Of a DNA stretch of 64,000 nt, positions 12,359 through 24,111 are shown piece by piece. The DNA is from Sapria himalayana. Lineage: Eukaryota; Streptophyta; Magnoliopsida; Malpighiales; Rafflesiaceae. Below the pieces are notes generated by a model. The model ran no database searches and was not told the origin of the DNA. It saw only the letters and a program-made list of their open reading frames with translations. A program made the position numbers and the translations under genes. The stretch is taken from contig JAREIK010002261.1 of the NCBI GenBank assembly GCA_029783825.1, positions 246,157 through 310,156 on the forward strand, in the 5' to 3' direction. How positions within the stretch are numbered: the first letter of the stretch is position 1; every line of letters starts with the position of its first letter.

Positions 12359-13115
12359 GGTATATACGTTCGTATATAGTCAGTATATATGTACATATAA
12401 TGCTATAATAATTTATGTACATATTAGTTGAGTATATATATGTACTCAATATATATGTGTGCATAAAATTGTAGTTTTTATGTACATATACTGTAGTAAT
12501 ATATGTATGAGTGAAATGCTAGTATATATGTACATTATACTGCATTAATATATATTTACCAAAACATAGTTTTTTATTTATTTATTTTGATAAAATTTGG
12601 TGGTTTAAATTTTGTACAGATATCGTACCGCATTGTTTCCCATACGAAGCTTGTATAAGTGAAGACATATTTCAACAAACATTAAGCACCATGACTCAGA
12701 CAGCATTTTTGGAGCAGAAAGTTGGTAATCAGAGGAGCTGAGAGAAAGAAAGCAAAGTTAATGCATTGATAGATTATACTTTATGCACAGTCAGTAAATA
12801 CATGGATTAATAAAATGTAATATATTTTTTGTTATTTTTTTGTTTTAGTTTTTTAAAATATTGTATTAGAATAAGATATTAAATGAATTTTTTTTAATTT
12901 AAAACTTTTATTTATAGTTTCTGTTTTTATAAAATTTAATTTAAAGATATAAAATAATTTAATAAAATTTTTGTTGAAACTATATGACAATCAAATTTAA
13001 TTTGTGTTTGTTCATGTCTATATTAACTATTTTTATATATCTGTGAATATGTTTGTGTTTCTCTGAATTTTTTGGGTTATGTTTTAGCCTATTATAGGTA
13101 TGTAAAAGCCTATTA

Positions 13116-13452
13116 TCACTGGCAGTAGCTGCTACAGTGGTGGCAGCAGAGGTAGTGATGGTAGTGGCGCTAGTGATGGTAATGGAGGTAGTGAAGGTAG
13201 TGGTGCCAGCAGCAGCACCAGCGGTAGCTGTGGCAGCAGCCGCAGCAATGGCAGCAGCGGTAGCTGTGGCAGCAGCAGCAGCAATGGCAGCAGCGGTAGC
13301 AATGGTGGCAGCAGAGGCAGTGGTGGCAGCAGTGGTAGCAAGGGCAGTGACGACTGCACCAGCAATGATGGCAACACTGGCTGCAACCACAGTGACAACG
13401 GCAGCAGTGGTTGGAGCGGTTGTGATGGTGGCAGTAGTAGGAATGGCAACAT
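13116..13452 (+). repeat. GC-rich triplet array 2, E1
   Basis: Same type as array 1, containing near-exact internal duplications such as GCAGCAGCGGTAGC repeated at about 13,214, 13,253 and 13,286. It is bracketed by the AAAGCCTATTATCA leader and a GGCAACATATGTGGTATATA trailer shared with the other units. Confidence 0.85.
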
Positions 13453-14201
13453 ATGTGGTATATATGTGCGTATATAGTCAGTATATGCGTACATATAATT
13501 CTGTAGTATTTTTTATACATATATACTGAGTATATATGTACTCATTATATATGTAAGAATAATACTACAATTTATATGTAAAATACTACAGTAATATATG
13601 TACAAGTGAAATGCTAGTATATATGTATATTTTTGCTCCAGTAATATGTATTTATCAAAACAAAATTTTTTTTAATTAATTTTGATTTGATTTGGTGGTT
13701 TGAATTTCTTACAGATGTGGTACCACATTGTTTGCCATATGAAGCTTGTATAAGTGAAGATTGTTCAACAGACATAAAGCAACGTGACTCAGACAGCTTT
13801 TTCGTAGTGGAATATTGGTGATCGGAGGAGCAGATGGAGAGAAATCAACATCAATGCATTGATAGATTATACTTTATGCACAGTTGGTAGATACATTGAT
13901 TACTAAGATATAATATAATTTTTGTTATTTTTTTTAGTTATTTAATATATTGTATTAGAAAAGTTATTAAATGAATTTTTTTTGTTTAAAATAATATTTT
14001 CATTTATAGTTTCTATATATTAAATTTAATATAAATTTATTAAATTATTTAATTAAATTTTAGTTTAAGCTGTATGATAATCAACTTTAATTTGTGTTTG
14101 TTCATGTCTATAATAACTTTTTATATATATATGTGAAAATGTTTGTGTGTCTCCGAATTTTTTGGATATAGTTTTATCCTATTATAGGTGTGTAAAAACC
14201 T

Positions 14202-14708
14202 ATTATCAGCAGCAATAGCAGCGACATCGGCGATAGCAACAACGGAAGCGGCAGTGGTGGTAGTGGTGGCAGTAGCAGAAATGGGGGCTGCAGTTGCAGA
14301 AGTAGCCATGGAAGCGGCAACAACAGTGGCGGGAGTGGCAGCATCGGAGGCAGCAGCAATGACTGCACCAGAAGCAGCGGTTGCAGCGGCTGCACCAGAA
14401 ACAGCAACAACACCGGAAGCAGCGGTAGAGGTGGCAGTGGTAGCTACGATGGCGGTGGCAGCCATGGCGACAATGGCAGCCACATATGCACCAGCAGCAC
14501 CAGTAGCGGGGGCAGTGGCGACAGCCAATGCAGTGGCCAGTGGCATCAGTGTCCACCAGCGACATCAGCAATAGTAGTGGCAGCATCGGCGATAGTGGTA
14601 GCAGCAGAGGCAGCAGTGGCAGTAGCGACAACAACAGTGGTATTGGTAGCGACAATGTCAATATCAGCAGTGGCAAGAGTGGCAGCAGGAGCATCAGCAA
14701 CAATACCA
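14202..14708 (+). repeat. GC-rich triplet array 3, E1
   Basis: The longest array of E1, about 500 bases of GCAGCAGTGGCAG-type sequence, with a later AGCAGTGGCAGTAGCGACA portion. Leader and trailer are those of the other units. Open frames on both strands reflect the triplet period. Confidence 0.85.
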
Positions 14709-15357
14709 AATGAATTATATACGTACGAATAAAGTCAGTAAATGCGTACATATAATACTGCAATATTTTATGTACATATATACTGAGTATATTTGTACTT
14801 AGTTTATATGTACACATAATACTACTATTTTTATGTATATATACTACAGTAATATATGTACGAGTGAAATGATAGTATATATTTAGATATATACTATAGG
14901 ATTATATATGTATTAAAACATAACTTTTTTTAATTTGACTGAGTTGTTTAAATTGTTGACAGATATGATACAGTAATATTCCTCACACAAAGCTTTTATA
15001 AGTAATGTGATTTTTCACTAGATATTATGTGTCGTGTCTCGGACAGCTTTATCACAGTAGAAAAATGATGATCAGATGAGCATAGGGAGAGAAAGCAACA
15101 TCAATGTATGGATATATTATACTCTATGCATTGTCGATAGATACTTTGATGAATAAGCTGAAATAAAAATTTGTTATTTTTTTGTTTCAATTATGTAAAA
15201 TATTGAATTAGAATAAGATATTAAATGATTTTATTTTTTGTTTATTATAAATTATTTATAGTTTCAATTTTTATTCAATTTGATATAAATATATTAAATT
15301 ATTTAATTAAAAAATTTTAAAATAATTTAAATTCTGAAATTAATTTTGAAATTACAA

Positions 15358-15808
15358 TATCTAGGGAAGAATCCCTAGCTAAATTAGCAAGAAATTTTTT
15401 TCTTGCTAATTTAGCTAGGGAATCTTCCCTAACTAATTTAGCTAGGTAAATATTAAAATTAGCGACAGATTTTCTGCCACTAAATTTATTTAGCTATGGA
15501 CTATATCTGTCGCTAAAATTTATAGACCAGCACTTTAGATAGGGAATCATCGATTATTATTTTCATTTAGCGACGAAAAATCTCATTTATATTGCTAATT
15601 TAACTAGGATATTTTTCTTTTTTAGCAAAAGATTTTTTTGTCGCTAACTTTTTAGCTAGAGACATTTTTTGTCACTAAATTTTAGTAAGAAGTACTTTAG
15701 ATAGGGAACTGATCCATCGGTAATCCATCGATATATCCTGTTTAGTGATGGAAAATACCCATTTCACTAGGGAATTGTTTCTAGCTATATGGAATTTTTA
15801 TTGCAGTG
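15358..15808 (+). repeat. CACTA 3' subterminal repeats and terminus, E1
   Basis: Dense copies of (T)AGCTAGGGA/TCCCTAGCTAA and TTAGCGACA/TGTCGCTAA in both orientations, typical of CACTA subterminal regions that TNPA-type proteins bind. A perfect 23-bp hairpin with a 4-base loop lies at 15,372-15,421. The block ends with TTTTATTGCAGTG at 15,796-15,808, 11 of 13 matches to the usual CACTA end in this orientation. E2 lacks the outermost ~380 bases of this region. Confidence 0.8.
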
Positions 15809-17250
15809 TAATTTGTTATGTACAGTAGTTTTTGTAACTCATCTTTTTACTTAGATGTATGATTAGTAACTCAGAAGATAATAATCATAGTATACAAATT
15901 ATTTTTTGCTTAATATTTTCTTCTTGTTTTTTTAAAATATTGAAATATCTACTAAAAAATTATCTAAAATCATTTGTTATAGTAATATACAAGTTGAAAT
16001 TTGGTTGCTTTTTTCTTTTTTTTTTATTTTTATAGTTATTTGTAGTCTTATTTTTGTAAGTTATATTTGTAAGTAATTAATTTTTAATTTTAATTTTTTT
16101 GGATAATGTTAAGATTATATATTTTTATTGTTATGGTCATATACTTTTCAATTTTTAATATGAATCGTTATACATTACTTGTTTTTACAATTCATTATTT
16201 TAAATGTTACTTATTAATATTTGTTAAGATTATTGTTATGGTTAGATATTTTTAATATTTTAAAATCATTAATTTTTATTGTATAGTTGTTTGAATATTA
16301 TTAATATGTTACTTATTCATTATTTACTTGTTTATAAATTATGAATCATTATACATTTATACAATTTTTCAATGGTTATATGAAATAATATGTTTTTTTA
16401 ATAAATGAAATAATATAAAAATTTAATTACTAATTAATAGTTTTCATGGTTATTAGTAATATTATTTATTTTCTCCATTGTTATAACCATAAATTAATTT
16501 AAAAATTTTTGAAATTTATTTGATTAATTTATAAATAATATTATAAAAATAACCATAAAAATTTCATAAACTATTAAACATAAATTTATTTATGGAATAA
16601 TATAATTAATGGTTAATTATAAAATAATTTTGTTTTCTAATATTTATTGTCTCTGACCGGTCTCTCCCACATCTTGTCGTTTCTACGTAATTAGGCTAGT
16701 TCACTTCTAAAAAACCTTAGACTCTTAGAATACACTACCATCGCAGCATTGTTTCTAAGATCCATATCAAACAAAAACAACTATATATATATATATATAT
16801 ATCTCTCTCTCTCTCTCCCTCTCTCTACTTGTTTTTTTTGTTTATTTTCATTATAATTTAATGAGAAACTAATAATGAGTTTGGCAAATTTTAAATTGGC
16901 AGTGAGCTAAATGGTGCTTTTTTGTTGAGTTCTTGTGTGTTAATGATAAATCGGTAATGCAAACTTATTTTATTTTAATGATTATTTTTTAAAAGATTTA
17001 ATGGATTTCAAATCAATAAAAAGTGTGCTAGCTCTAAAATTTGAAGAAGATTAGTAAAAGAGAAAATAGATAATAATAACAAGAGGAGAAGAATAATAAT
17101 GTATTGTAATTCTTTAAATTCAAGTTATATCTTATATTTTAATTTATGATCTTTTATATTTTGGAATTTTTGTCCTGTAGAGAAGATGAATATGAAGAAC
17201 CTGTAAAAATGTATCTATTAATCAAGTTTCTATGGTTATAGTGTGAAACT
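15809..17250. other. Spacer between convergent CACTA copies
   Basis: Non-palindromic centre of the inverted repeat. 15,809-16,480 is plain AT-rich DNA with no recognised feature. 16,480-17,140 is block A, repeated in direct orientation at about 36,905-37,440. Block A contains a compound (TA)n-(CT)n microsatellite at about 16,780-16,828. No open reading frame of note. Confidence 0.7.
16480..17140 (+). repeat. Repeat block A (copy of 36,905-37,440)
   Basis: Shared strings in the same order include TTAATTTATAAATAATATTATAAAAA, GGTTAA-TATAAAATAATTT, TTTTCTAAT, (A/G)CTCGTCTCTCCC or CCGGTCTCTCCC, GTTTATTTTCATTAT, GTGCTTTTTTGTTGAGTTC, TTGTGTGTTAATGA, AAAGTGTGCTAGCTCT and AACAAGAGGA. It lies outside recognisable CACTA ends in both places. 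No gene recognised; possibly a fragment of another dispersed element. Confidence 0.75.
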
Positions 17251-17330
17251 CTAAATTAGCTAGAGAAAATTCCCTAGCTAATTTAGCAAGGAAATTTTCC
17301 CTAGCCATTTTAATTTCAAAAATAATTTCA
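17250..17330 (-). repeat. Remnant of CACTA 3' subterminal repeats, E2
   Basis: Two AAATTAGCTAGAGAAAA/TCCCTAGCTAATTTAGC-like motifs, corresponding to about 15,340-15,440 of E1. Everything distal to this in E1, including the terminus, is missing here, so E2 is 3'-truncated. Confidence 0.7.
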
Positions 17331-17954
17331 TAAATTAAAAATTTTTAAAATTTTTAAAATTTTTAATTAAATAATTTAATATTTTTATATCAAATTGAAT
17401 AAAAATTGAAACTATAAATAATATATAAAAAACAAAAAATAAAATCATTTAAAATCTTTATGTAAATTCAATATTTTATATAATTGAAACAAAAAAATAA
17501 CAAACTTTTATTTGATCTTATTCATCAATGTATCTATCAACAATGCATAAAGTATAATATATCTATTCATTGACATTGCTTTCTCTCCCTCTGCTACTTC
17601 CATCATCATTTTTCTACTATGACAAAGCTGTCCATGCCACGACACGTAATGTCTAGTTAAAAATCTCATCACTTATAGAAGCTTTGTATGAGGAATAATG
17701 CGGTATTATATATGTAAGAAAATTAAACAACTCTTTCAAATTAACAAAAAAAAGTTATATTTGATACATATATAATCTTATAGTATATATGTAAATATAT
17801 ACTAGCATTTCACTCGTACATATATTACTGCAGTATATGTACATATAAATAGTAGTATTATGTGTACATATAAACTAAGTACAAATATACTCAGTTTATA
17901 CGTACATAAAATACTGCAGTATTAAATGTACATATATACTGACTTTATTCGTAC

Positions 17955-18285
17955 GTAGATATCTCATTTGGTGTTGTTGTTGCTGCTCCGACTGCTGCTC
18001 CTGCCAATGCTGTCGTTGCCACTGTCGCTGCCAATACCACTGGTGTTGTTGCCACTACCGCCACTACTGCCACTACCGCCACTACTGCCACTACCGCCAC
18101 CGTTGCTGCCAGAGCTGCGGCCACCGCCGCTACTGCATCCACTGCCTCTGCCTCCTATTCCACCACTCCTACCGCTACCGCTCCCACTGGTCCCACCACC
18201 GCTGTAGCCCCCGCTGCTACCGCCGACACCTCTGCCACTTCAACTGCCACCACTACCATCGCTGCCACTGCTATTGTTGATGATA
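17955..18285 (-). repeat. GC-rich triplet array 3', E2
   Basis: Inverted counterpart of the 14.2-kb array. On the plus strand it is GCTGCTGCCACTACC-type with a clean (GCCACTACC)n core at about 18,050-18,096. Shorter than its E1 partner (about 330 against 500 bases). Confidence 0.85.
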
Positions 18286-19034
18286 ATAGGCTTTTACCTA
18301 CCTATAATAGGCTGAAACTCTACCCAAAAAATTCGGAGACACACAAACATTTTCACAGATATATAAAAAATAGTTATTATAAACATGAACAAACACAAAT
18401 TAAAGTTGATTGTCATTTAGCTAAAATTAAATTTAATTAAATAATTTAATATTTTTATTATAATTTAATAAAATCGAAACTATAAATGTAAATATTAAAT
18501 TAAACAAAAAAATTCATTTAATAACTTATTCGAATAGAATATTTTATATAACGAAAAAAATAACAAAAATTATATTACATTTTAGTAATGAATGTATCTA
18601 CTGACTGTGCATAAAGTATAATCTATCAATACATTGACGTTACTTTCTCTTCCTCTGCTTCTTCGATCACCAACTTTCTACTATGAAAAAGATGTCCGAG
18701 TCACACTACTTCATGTATGTTGAAAAATCCCTTCGCTTATACAAGCTTCATATGGAAAACAATGTGGTACCACACCACATCTATACGAAATTAAACCACT
18801 AAATCAAATCAAAATAAATTTAAAAAAAACTATATTTTGATAAATATATATTAATACAGCAAAAATGTACTTATATACTAGCATTTCACTCGTACATATA
18901 TTACTACAGTATTTGTACATATAAATTGCAGTATTAAGCGTACATATATACTGAGTATATTTATACTAAGTATATATGTACATAAAATACAATAGAATTA
19001 TATGTACATATATACTGACTATATACGTACGTAT

Positions 19035-19555
19035 ATACCACATTTGTTGCTATTCTTGCATCTCACGCTGTCATTGCCGCCCCTGCCGCTGCTACCGCTA
19101 CCACTATGGCTGCTGCTGGTGCAGCCGCCGCTGCCACTGGTGCCATGGCTGTCACGGCTGCCTCTGCTACTACCACAGCTACCTCTGTTGCCATCATTGC
19201 CATTGTTGCCGCTACAGCTGCTGCTACCACTGATGTCGATGCTGCCACCGCTTCTCCGCTGCCTTCGTTGCAAGCTACTGCTACAACTGTTGCTGCCACT
19301 GCTGCCATTACTGCCGCTGATACTCTCGCTGCCACTGATACCACTGCTACCGATGATGCCACTGCTACCATCGATGTTGCTAATGCTACTGCTTGCTCCA
19401 CTGGCTACACTGCCTCCGTTGCAGCTGCTACAGCTGTTGCCGCTGCCCTCGCTGGCACCATTGCTGCCGCTGCCGCCGCTGCCTTTGCCGCCACCGCCAC
19501 CGCTGCCTGCTGTCATTGCCGCTGCTGCCATCACTGCCACAGCTACCGCTAATGA
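19035..19555 (-). repeat. GC-rich triplet array 2', E2
   Basis: Inverted counterpart of the 13.1-kb array but longer (about 520 against 340 bases). Stop-free in many frames on both strands, giving Ala/Thr-, Leu/Pro- and Ser/Gly-rich conceptual peptides, none with other coding support. Confidence 0.85.
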
Positions 19556-20309
19556 TAATAGGCTTTTACAAGCCTATAATAGGCTAAAACTCTACCCAAA
19601 AATTTTGGAGAAGCAAAAACATATTAACAAATATATAGAAACAGTTATTATGGATTTGAACAAACAAAAATTATAGTTGAATGGCATATAGTTTCAACAA
19701 AAATTTAATTAAATAATTTAACTTTTTAAAATTAAATTTAATAAAAATAGAAACTATAAATGAAAATTTTAAATAAAAAAATTCATTCAATAACTTATTA
19801 TAATACAATAATTTAAATAACTAAAACAAAAAAAATAAAAATTATATTACATCTTATTAATCAATGTATCTACCAACTATGCATAAAGTATAATCTATCA
19901 ATGCATTGACGTTGCTTTCTCTCCCACTACTCCTCCTATCACCAATTTTCTGCTGTTGAAATGTTGTCCAAGTCATGGTGCTTCATGTTTGTTGAAATAT
20001 GTCTTCAATTATACAAGCTTCGTATAGGAAATAATGCGGTACAATATCTGTATGAAATTTATACTACCAAATCAAATAAAAATAAATAAATAAAAACTAT
20101 GTTTTGATAAATATATATTGCTACAGTAAATATGTATATATATACTAGCATTTCACTCGTACATATATTACTATAGTATATATACATATAAACTATAATA
20201 TTATGCGTACATATATATTGAGTACATATATATACTTATTATATACGTACATAAAATATTGTAGTATTATATGTACGTATATACTGACTATATACATATG
20301 TTTATATCA

Positions 20310-20635
20310 CATTTGTTGCCGTTGCTGCTGCTCCCGCTACCACTGCCACTTTTTCCATTGCTGCCGCTACCACTGTCGTGGCCAATGACGCTGCCGCTAC
20401 AGCTACTGCTGCCGCTACCAATGCCGCTGCCACTACTACTGCCACTACTGTCGTTGCTGGTGCTACCGCTGCTACTATCACAGCTACTGATGCTACCGTT
20501 GCTGCCCTTGCCACCGCCGCTGCCACTTTCGCTGCTGCCCCTGCCATTGCTACTGTTGCTACCGCCGCCGCTACTTCCACTACCACTGCGGCCATCGCTG
20601 CCATCTTTGCCGCTACAACCGCTGCTGAATATAGG
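20310..20635 (-). repeat. GC-rich triplet array 1', E2
   Basis: Inverted counterpart of the 11.9-kb array, followed at 20,632-20,660 by the TAGGCTTTTACATACCTATAATAGG motif shared by all units. About 325 bases, against about 427 in E1. Confidence 0.85.
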
Positions 20636-20789
20636 CTTTTACATACCTATAATAGGCTAAAAATCTACCAAAAAAATTTAGAGACGCAAAAACATATTCA
20701 GTGATATATAAAACCAAATATTATAGACATGAACAAACACAATTTAAAGTTGATTGCTATACAGCTTCAACAAAAATCCAAAAGATATC

Positions 20790-21140
20790 CAGCAATTATG
20801 TTTAGAGATAAAGAGAGTGCAAAAATAAAATATTTTTAGAATAATAAAGATAAGATAATTAGCCCTCTTTTTAATAAAGCTGAAATCAGTAAATATGGGA
20901 ACAATGCATTGGAACTAGCGTGGTCATGTATGAATGCTTCAAATCAGAATTTTTCTTTTCTCTCACATAATGTATCTTGAAAATATCATAATTTGGTTTA
21001 TTATAAAAGCAAAGAATAAAACCAGAATAAAAAATATTGAAATCTGCATAAAAATATCATAATTATTTACTACACATAGTCAAACATAAATAACAGTTAA
21101 GAAATAATTCTCATACTCAATCATCCTCATAATTTGTAGG
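20790..21140. other. 3' flank of the TNPA pseudogene, E2
   Basis: AT-rich sequence corresponding in reverse to 11,430-11,790 of E1. Shared strings include AAAGATAAGATAA and the poly-pyrimidine stretch near GAAATCTGCATAAAAATATC. No feature beyond the correspondence. Confidence 0.6.
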
Positions 21141-22981
21141 GAATGCTAGCCTCTTCTACGATGATTCACAGGTGGATCTCGGAATGCTATCTGATATGCC
21201 AATGCCACTAAGTGTGGCTCCATATAGGACATCTACCGTTGCATTACTTTTTAAATTTCTTTACTTTCTTGCATTTCTTCCATCAAATTAGTTATCTGCT
21301 CATTCTTCTTTTTCATTTCTGTCTCCATATCTATAATGCGTTCATTTGTTTCCAATGTTTTTTGTTCGACTGCCTAATCCACCATTGCTGAGATAGATGA
21401 ATTAGAAGCATGACTACTACAACAAAATGTCACTCCCTTAGAGCCGATTCCGAACACTCGCTACTTCTTTTGACCTCCTATTGTCTCCAAATAAATAGGA
21501 TCATGGTCAATTGGTTGAAGATCCATAGATACCTAAACTTGTCGATGAGCAGTTTTCACACATTCCTCCATTAGGTTCTGAGATAAAATAGAGATAAAAA
21601 CTATTCTAGATTTACAAAAAATAAAATAAATATTTTGCATTCAAAACAATTTTCATAATGTACTGTAGTTTTATAAAGTCTAATTAATATAACAATTTCT
21701 TACTATAATCATCTGAGACTTGTTGTCAGCATACTGACCATCCACTTTCTTCAAATGCATCTTTCTGAAAATCTCATAAAAATTTGGACCTCGACTCAAT
21801 TCTCATGCCTAGAATATGTTTTTATTAATTCATAAAAAACAAATGAAAAAAAAAATTAAGAAAATTATTAATTCCATGTAGAGATTATAATTATTGGGCT
21901 ATTAAGACAACCACAAAATCTAGATATATTTAGAATTTTAAATTTGTACCAAATCTCGAGCATGCTCAATGCTTGACTTTGAACCTCTAATGTGTCGATA
22001 GATTCTTGTACCTAGTCTAGCAACCCCACTTCGTCGATTTTTACTGGTAATATCTGTTTTTTTTCTTCATATCTGGATCCTCCCAATAATTAAGCCCCTC
22101 GGGCCAGTTTTACTTAGATATAAAATTAGGCATTTTTTTTATTTTCTTTAATTTATGGACAAAATAAGAACACCGTTGAGCAGCATTGATCTCTCATAAT
22201 GACTTTATCTTTCTATCAAATTTGGGTGGCCAAGTGCACTGATTCTATAAATAAAAAAATAACAAAAGAATTTATATTAACAATAAGAAAACAATTATTT
22301 ACTACTTGAATAATAACCAACATAAAAGTTAAGTAATTAGATATTTATTTTACAATCCTTTTGTTTTGTTATTTTTACCTGAAAGTTATTAAAAATGACT
22401 CTTTTGTCGATTCAGAAATTTTCTTCCAAGAGAAATCTTTAGAATTAGCCATTTTCTTGAAAGCCTTTGTAATTATAGTCGAACACTTTTGAGATGGAAT
22501 AAAACTGTACAAATAAATAAATAACATTGAAAACAAACAAATCATAATAATTTAAAAAAAACCACTGGCAGTAACATCAAAAATTTTCTTTCAAATTTCT
22601 TTTTACATATTTATTTTGCCTTTCATCCACAATCTCAATACTTTATAGTGACTACAGAGGAAGTCATGACATTTGATGATGTCGTTGGTATTGTAAATGG
22701 GAGAATAATCGGTGTAAACTATGGTGTAGAAGATAGAGATGGATCAAAAGTGTGTGCAAGAAGCATAATTGGTGGTTGGATTAAATTTGATAAAGGTGAT
22801 AGTAGATGTCTCAAAGATGGTGATGGTGATAGAAATGGAGATGGTGATTGTGATGTTGAAGTCTCGATATGGTGGCTATGAGATGAGACTGATTTGCAAC
22901 ATGATGTAACATACTAGTTAAATTTACTTCATTTCTGTGTCCACGTCCACCTCCACTATGGCCATGTCCTTTAGGCGCCAT
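21140..22981 (-). pseudogene. TNPA-like CACTA gene (Transposase_24), decayed E2
   Basis: Minus-strand partner of the E1 TNPA gene. The ATG is at 22,981-22,979 and reads MAPKGHGHSGGGRGHRNEV, then TSMLHHVANQSHLIATIS and a His-rich run before a stop near 22,811. This start is better preserved than E1's, which stops after 11 codons. Later exons correspond to about 22,510-22,380, 22,243-21,960 (good AG before AATCAGTGCAC), 21,810-21,705 and 21,580-21,140. Several frameshifts and stops remain. It lies directly downstream of TNPD on the same strand, the normal CACTA order. Family role: binding to subterminal repeats during transposition. Confidence 0.8.
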
Positions 22982-23445
22982 CTGCCGTAAAAAATAAAAC
23001 AAAGAACAAAAAATAGCAATATGATGAACAATCAAGCATTTTAGATACACCGATAGATTTCAACAAATTATAAAACATCTTTGATAGTTTAAATTTATTA
23101 TAAAATTATAACAATTTAAATATCGGCATCATTGTCACCCTCTAATGGATCTTCTGATATTTCATCTAATTCTAATAGAAGTTCGAACTAAATTTTAGAT
23201 AGAAATTGATAATCTTAAATATCTATTGAGCCACTATTTGTGTCACAAAAATTTTCTGGATCTTCATCTACATTCAAAGACTCAATATTATTTATGTCAT
23301 CTTCCTCGAATGACGGTGCAATTTCTAAGTCTGCACTTCTTTGTTGTGATGTTGATACTTCAAATTTTGATCGAGCTTTGATTTTGCTAATCGCCCACCA
23401 ATCTCTTTTTTCACGAGATAATCTTGGATATGTACAATAAAATAC

Positions 23446-23703
23446 CTAAGCAACTTGAACTGCCATAATAAATGGCTCATATCGATTATACCTGTGTTTA
23501 TGGTTAATATTCACTAGCTTATAATGCGAATGAATCTTTGTGCTCACATTTGGTGTAGGATCCAACCACTCGCACTTAAATAATAGATTCCTATTATTTT
23601 CGAGTCTAGGATATTCCAACTCAATAACTTCATTGAGTTGACCATAATAATCAATCTCATCTGCACTATATCCTGCACCTTTAATGCATACACCACTATT
23701 CAA
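23446..23703 (-). pseudogene. DUF4216 region, E2 (best preserved copy)
   Basis: An uninterrupted 85-codon stretch: NSGVCIKGAGYSADEIDYYG, a Leu-x-Glu-Val-Ile-Glu-Leu-Glu-Tyr segment, LLFKCEWLDPTPNV, KLVNINHKHRYNRYEPFIMA. These match the usual DUF4216 pattern (NSGV, YG-x-L, FKC-x-W, PFI). It ends just before the predicted Gln-Val-x-Tyr-Tyr continuation. The downstream acidic tail (to about 23,130) is broken. Confidence 0.82.
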
Positions 23704-24111
23704 TTAATTTAGAAGAACCATGTTCGATTGTAATTAATTTATATCCATTAAAAAAATACCCAAGATAGGTTGTCACATATCGAAACAGACCTTTACTTAG
23801 ATTCTGAATAAAAATATTTGAATCTTTATTTGAAGGATCAATTGCCCGTGACATAAATTAAAAAATTGTTATTAACAAATAAAAGATAATAATAAATTAA
23901 ATAATTCAAAATTTAAAACTTAATAATTCTCACAAAATTTTTGAACTAATTCCCAAATTTAGTTTCTAGCATATAATTGACATCATTGCTGGAAATTACT
24001 GGTTGCCTATATTTTAACTACTCAACATAAATACTGCAAAAATATAAAAAGAGAAAGAAAAATTTATATCAATTTTTAATAATTCTTATTAAAGATAAAA
24101 TATAACTATGA

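Larger units (their letters stand above)
11785..15250 (+). repeat. Three ~1.1-kb tandem units in the 3' part of E1
   Basis: Each unit starts near GAAGCTGTATGATAATCAAC (about 11,787, 12,972, 14,066). It then has TTTGTGTTTG(C/T)TCATGTC, a CCTATTATAGG-GTAAAA-CCTATT motif and a GC-rich triplet array. A TACATATATACTGAGTATAT block and a C/ACAG-ATxxxGTACCxCATTG block with GAAGCTTGTATAAGTGA come next, and it closes with TGCATTGATAGATTATACTTTATGCACAG and an AT-rich tail. Spacing is about 1,185 and 1,095 bases. E2 has three inverted equivalents (20,780 to 17,330). No recognised gene. Confidence 0.85.
5516..15808 (+). mobile_element. CACTA (En/Spm) transposon copy E1, degenerate
   Basis: The order is that of a plant CACTA element: a TNPD-like transposase gene with Transpos_assoc, tnp2, DUF4218 and DUF4216 regions, then a TNPA-like gene on the same strand, then a repeat-rich 3' region. 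The 3' subterminal part is full of AGCTAGGGA/TCCCTAGCT motifs. The last bases TTTTATTGCAGTG resemble the canonical inverted end TTTTCTTGTAGTG. The 5' end is not in this block; the element probably also includes 3,588-5,515 and may extend left of the window. Both genes are broken, so this copy should not make its own transposase. Confidence 0.88.
17330..20790 (-). repeat. Three ~1.1-kb tandem units in the 3' part of E2
   Basis: Inverted equivalents of the E1 units. Unit starts (reverse complement of the ATGATAATCAACTTTAATT motif) lie near 20,770, 19,685 and 18,415. Each carries the TATACTGACTATATACGTA block, a triplet array, and the GCTTCxTATxxGGAAxxAATG and TTTATGCACAG-type motifs read in reverse. 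Spacing is about 1,090 and 1,265 bases. Confidence 0.85.

Noticed and set aside
11718..20704. Ala/Val-, Leu/Pro- and Cys/His-rich open frames over the triplet arrays
   Set aside because: Several frames on both strands are open at once because the arrays have period three; none extends into conserved non-repeat sequence.
9668..22881. Antisense open frames beginning MTFDDVVGIVNGR at 9,883-9,668 (minus) and 22,666-22,881 (plus)
   Set aside because: They look conserved between E1 and E2, but lie exactly opposite the Ser/Pro-rich part of the TNPA gene, whose sense frame is clearest in E4 (55,863-56,078); conservation follows from the shared element.
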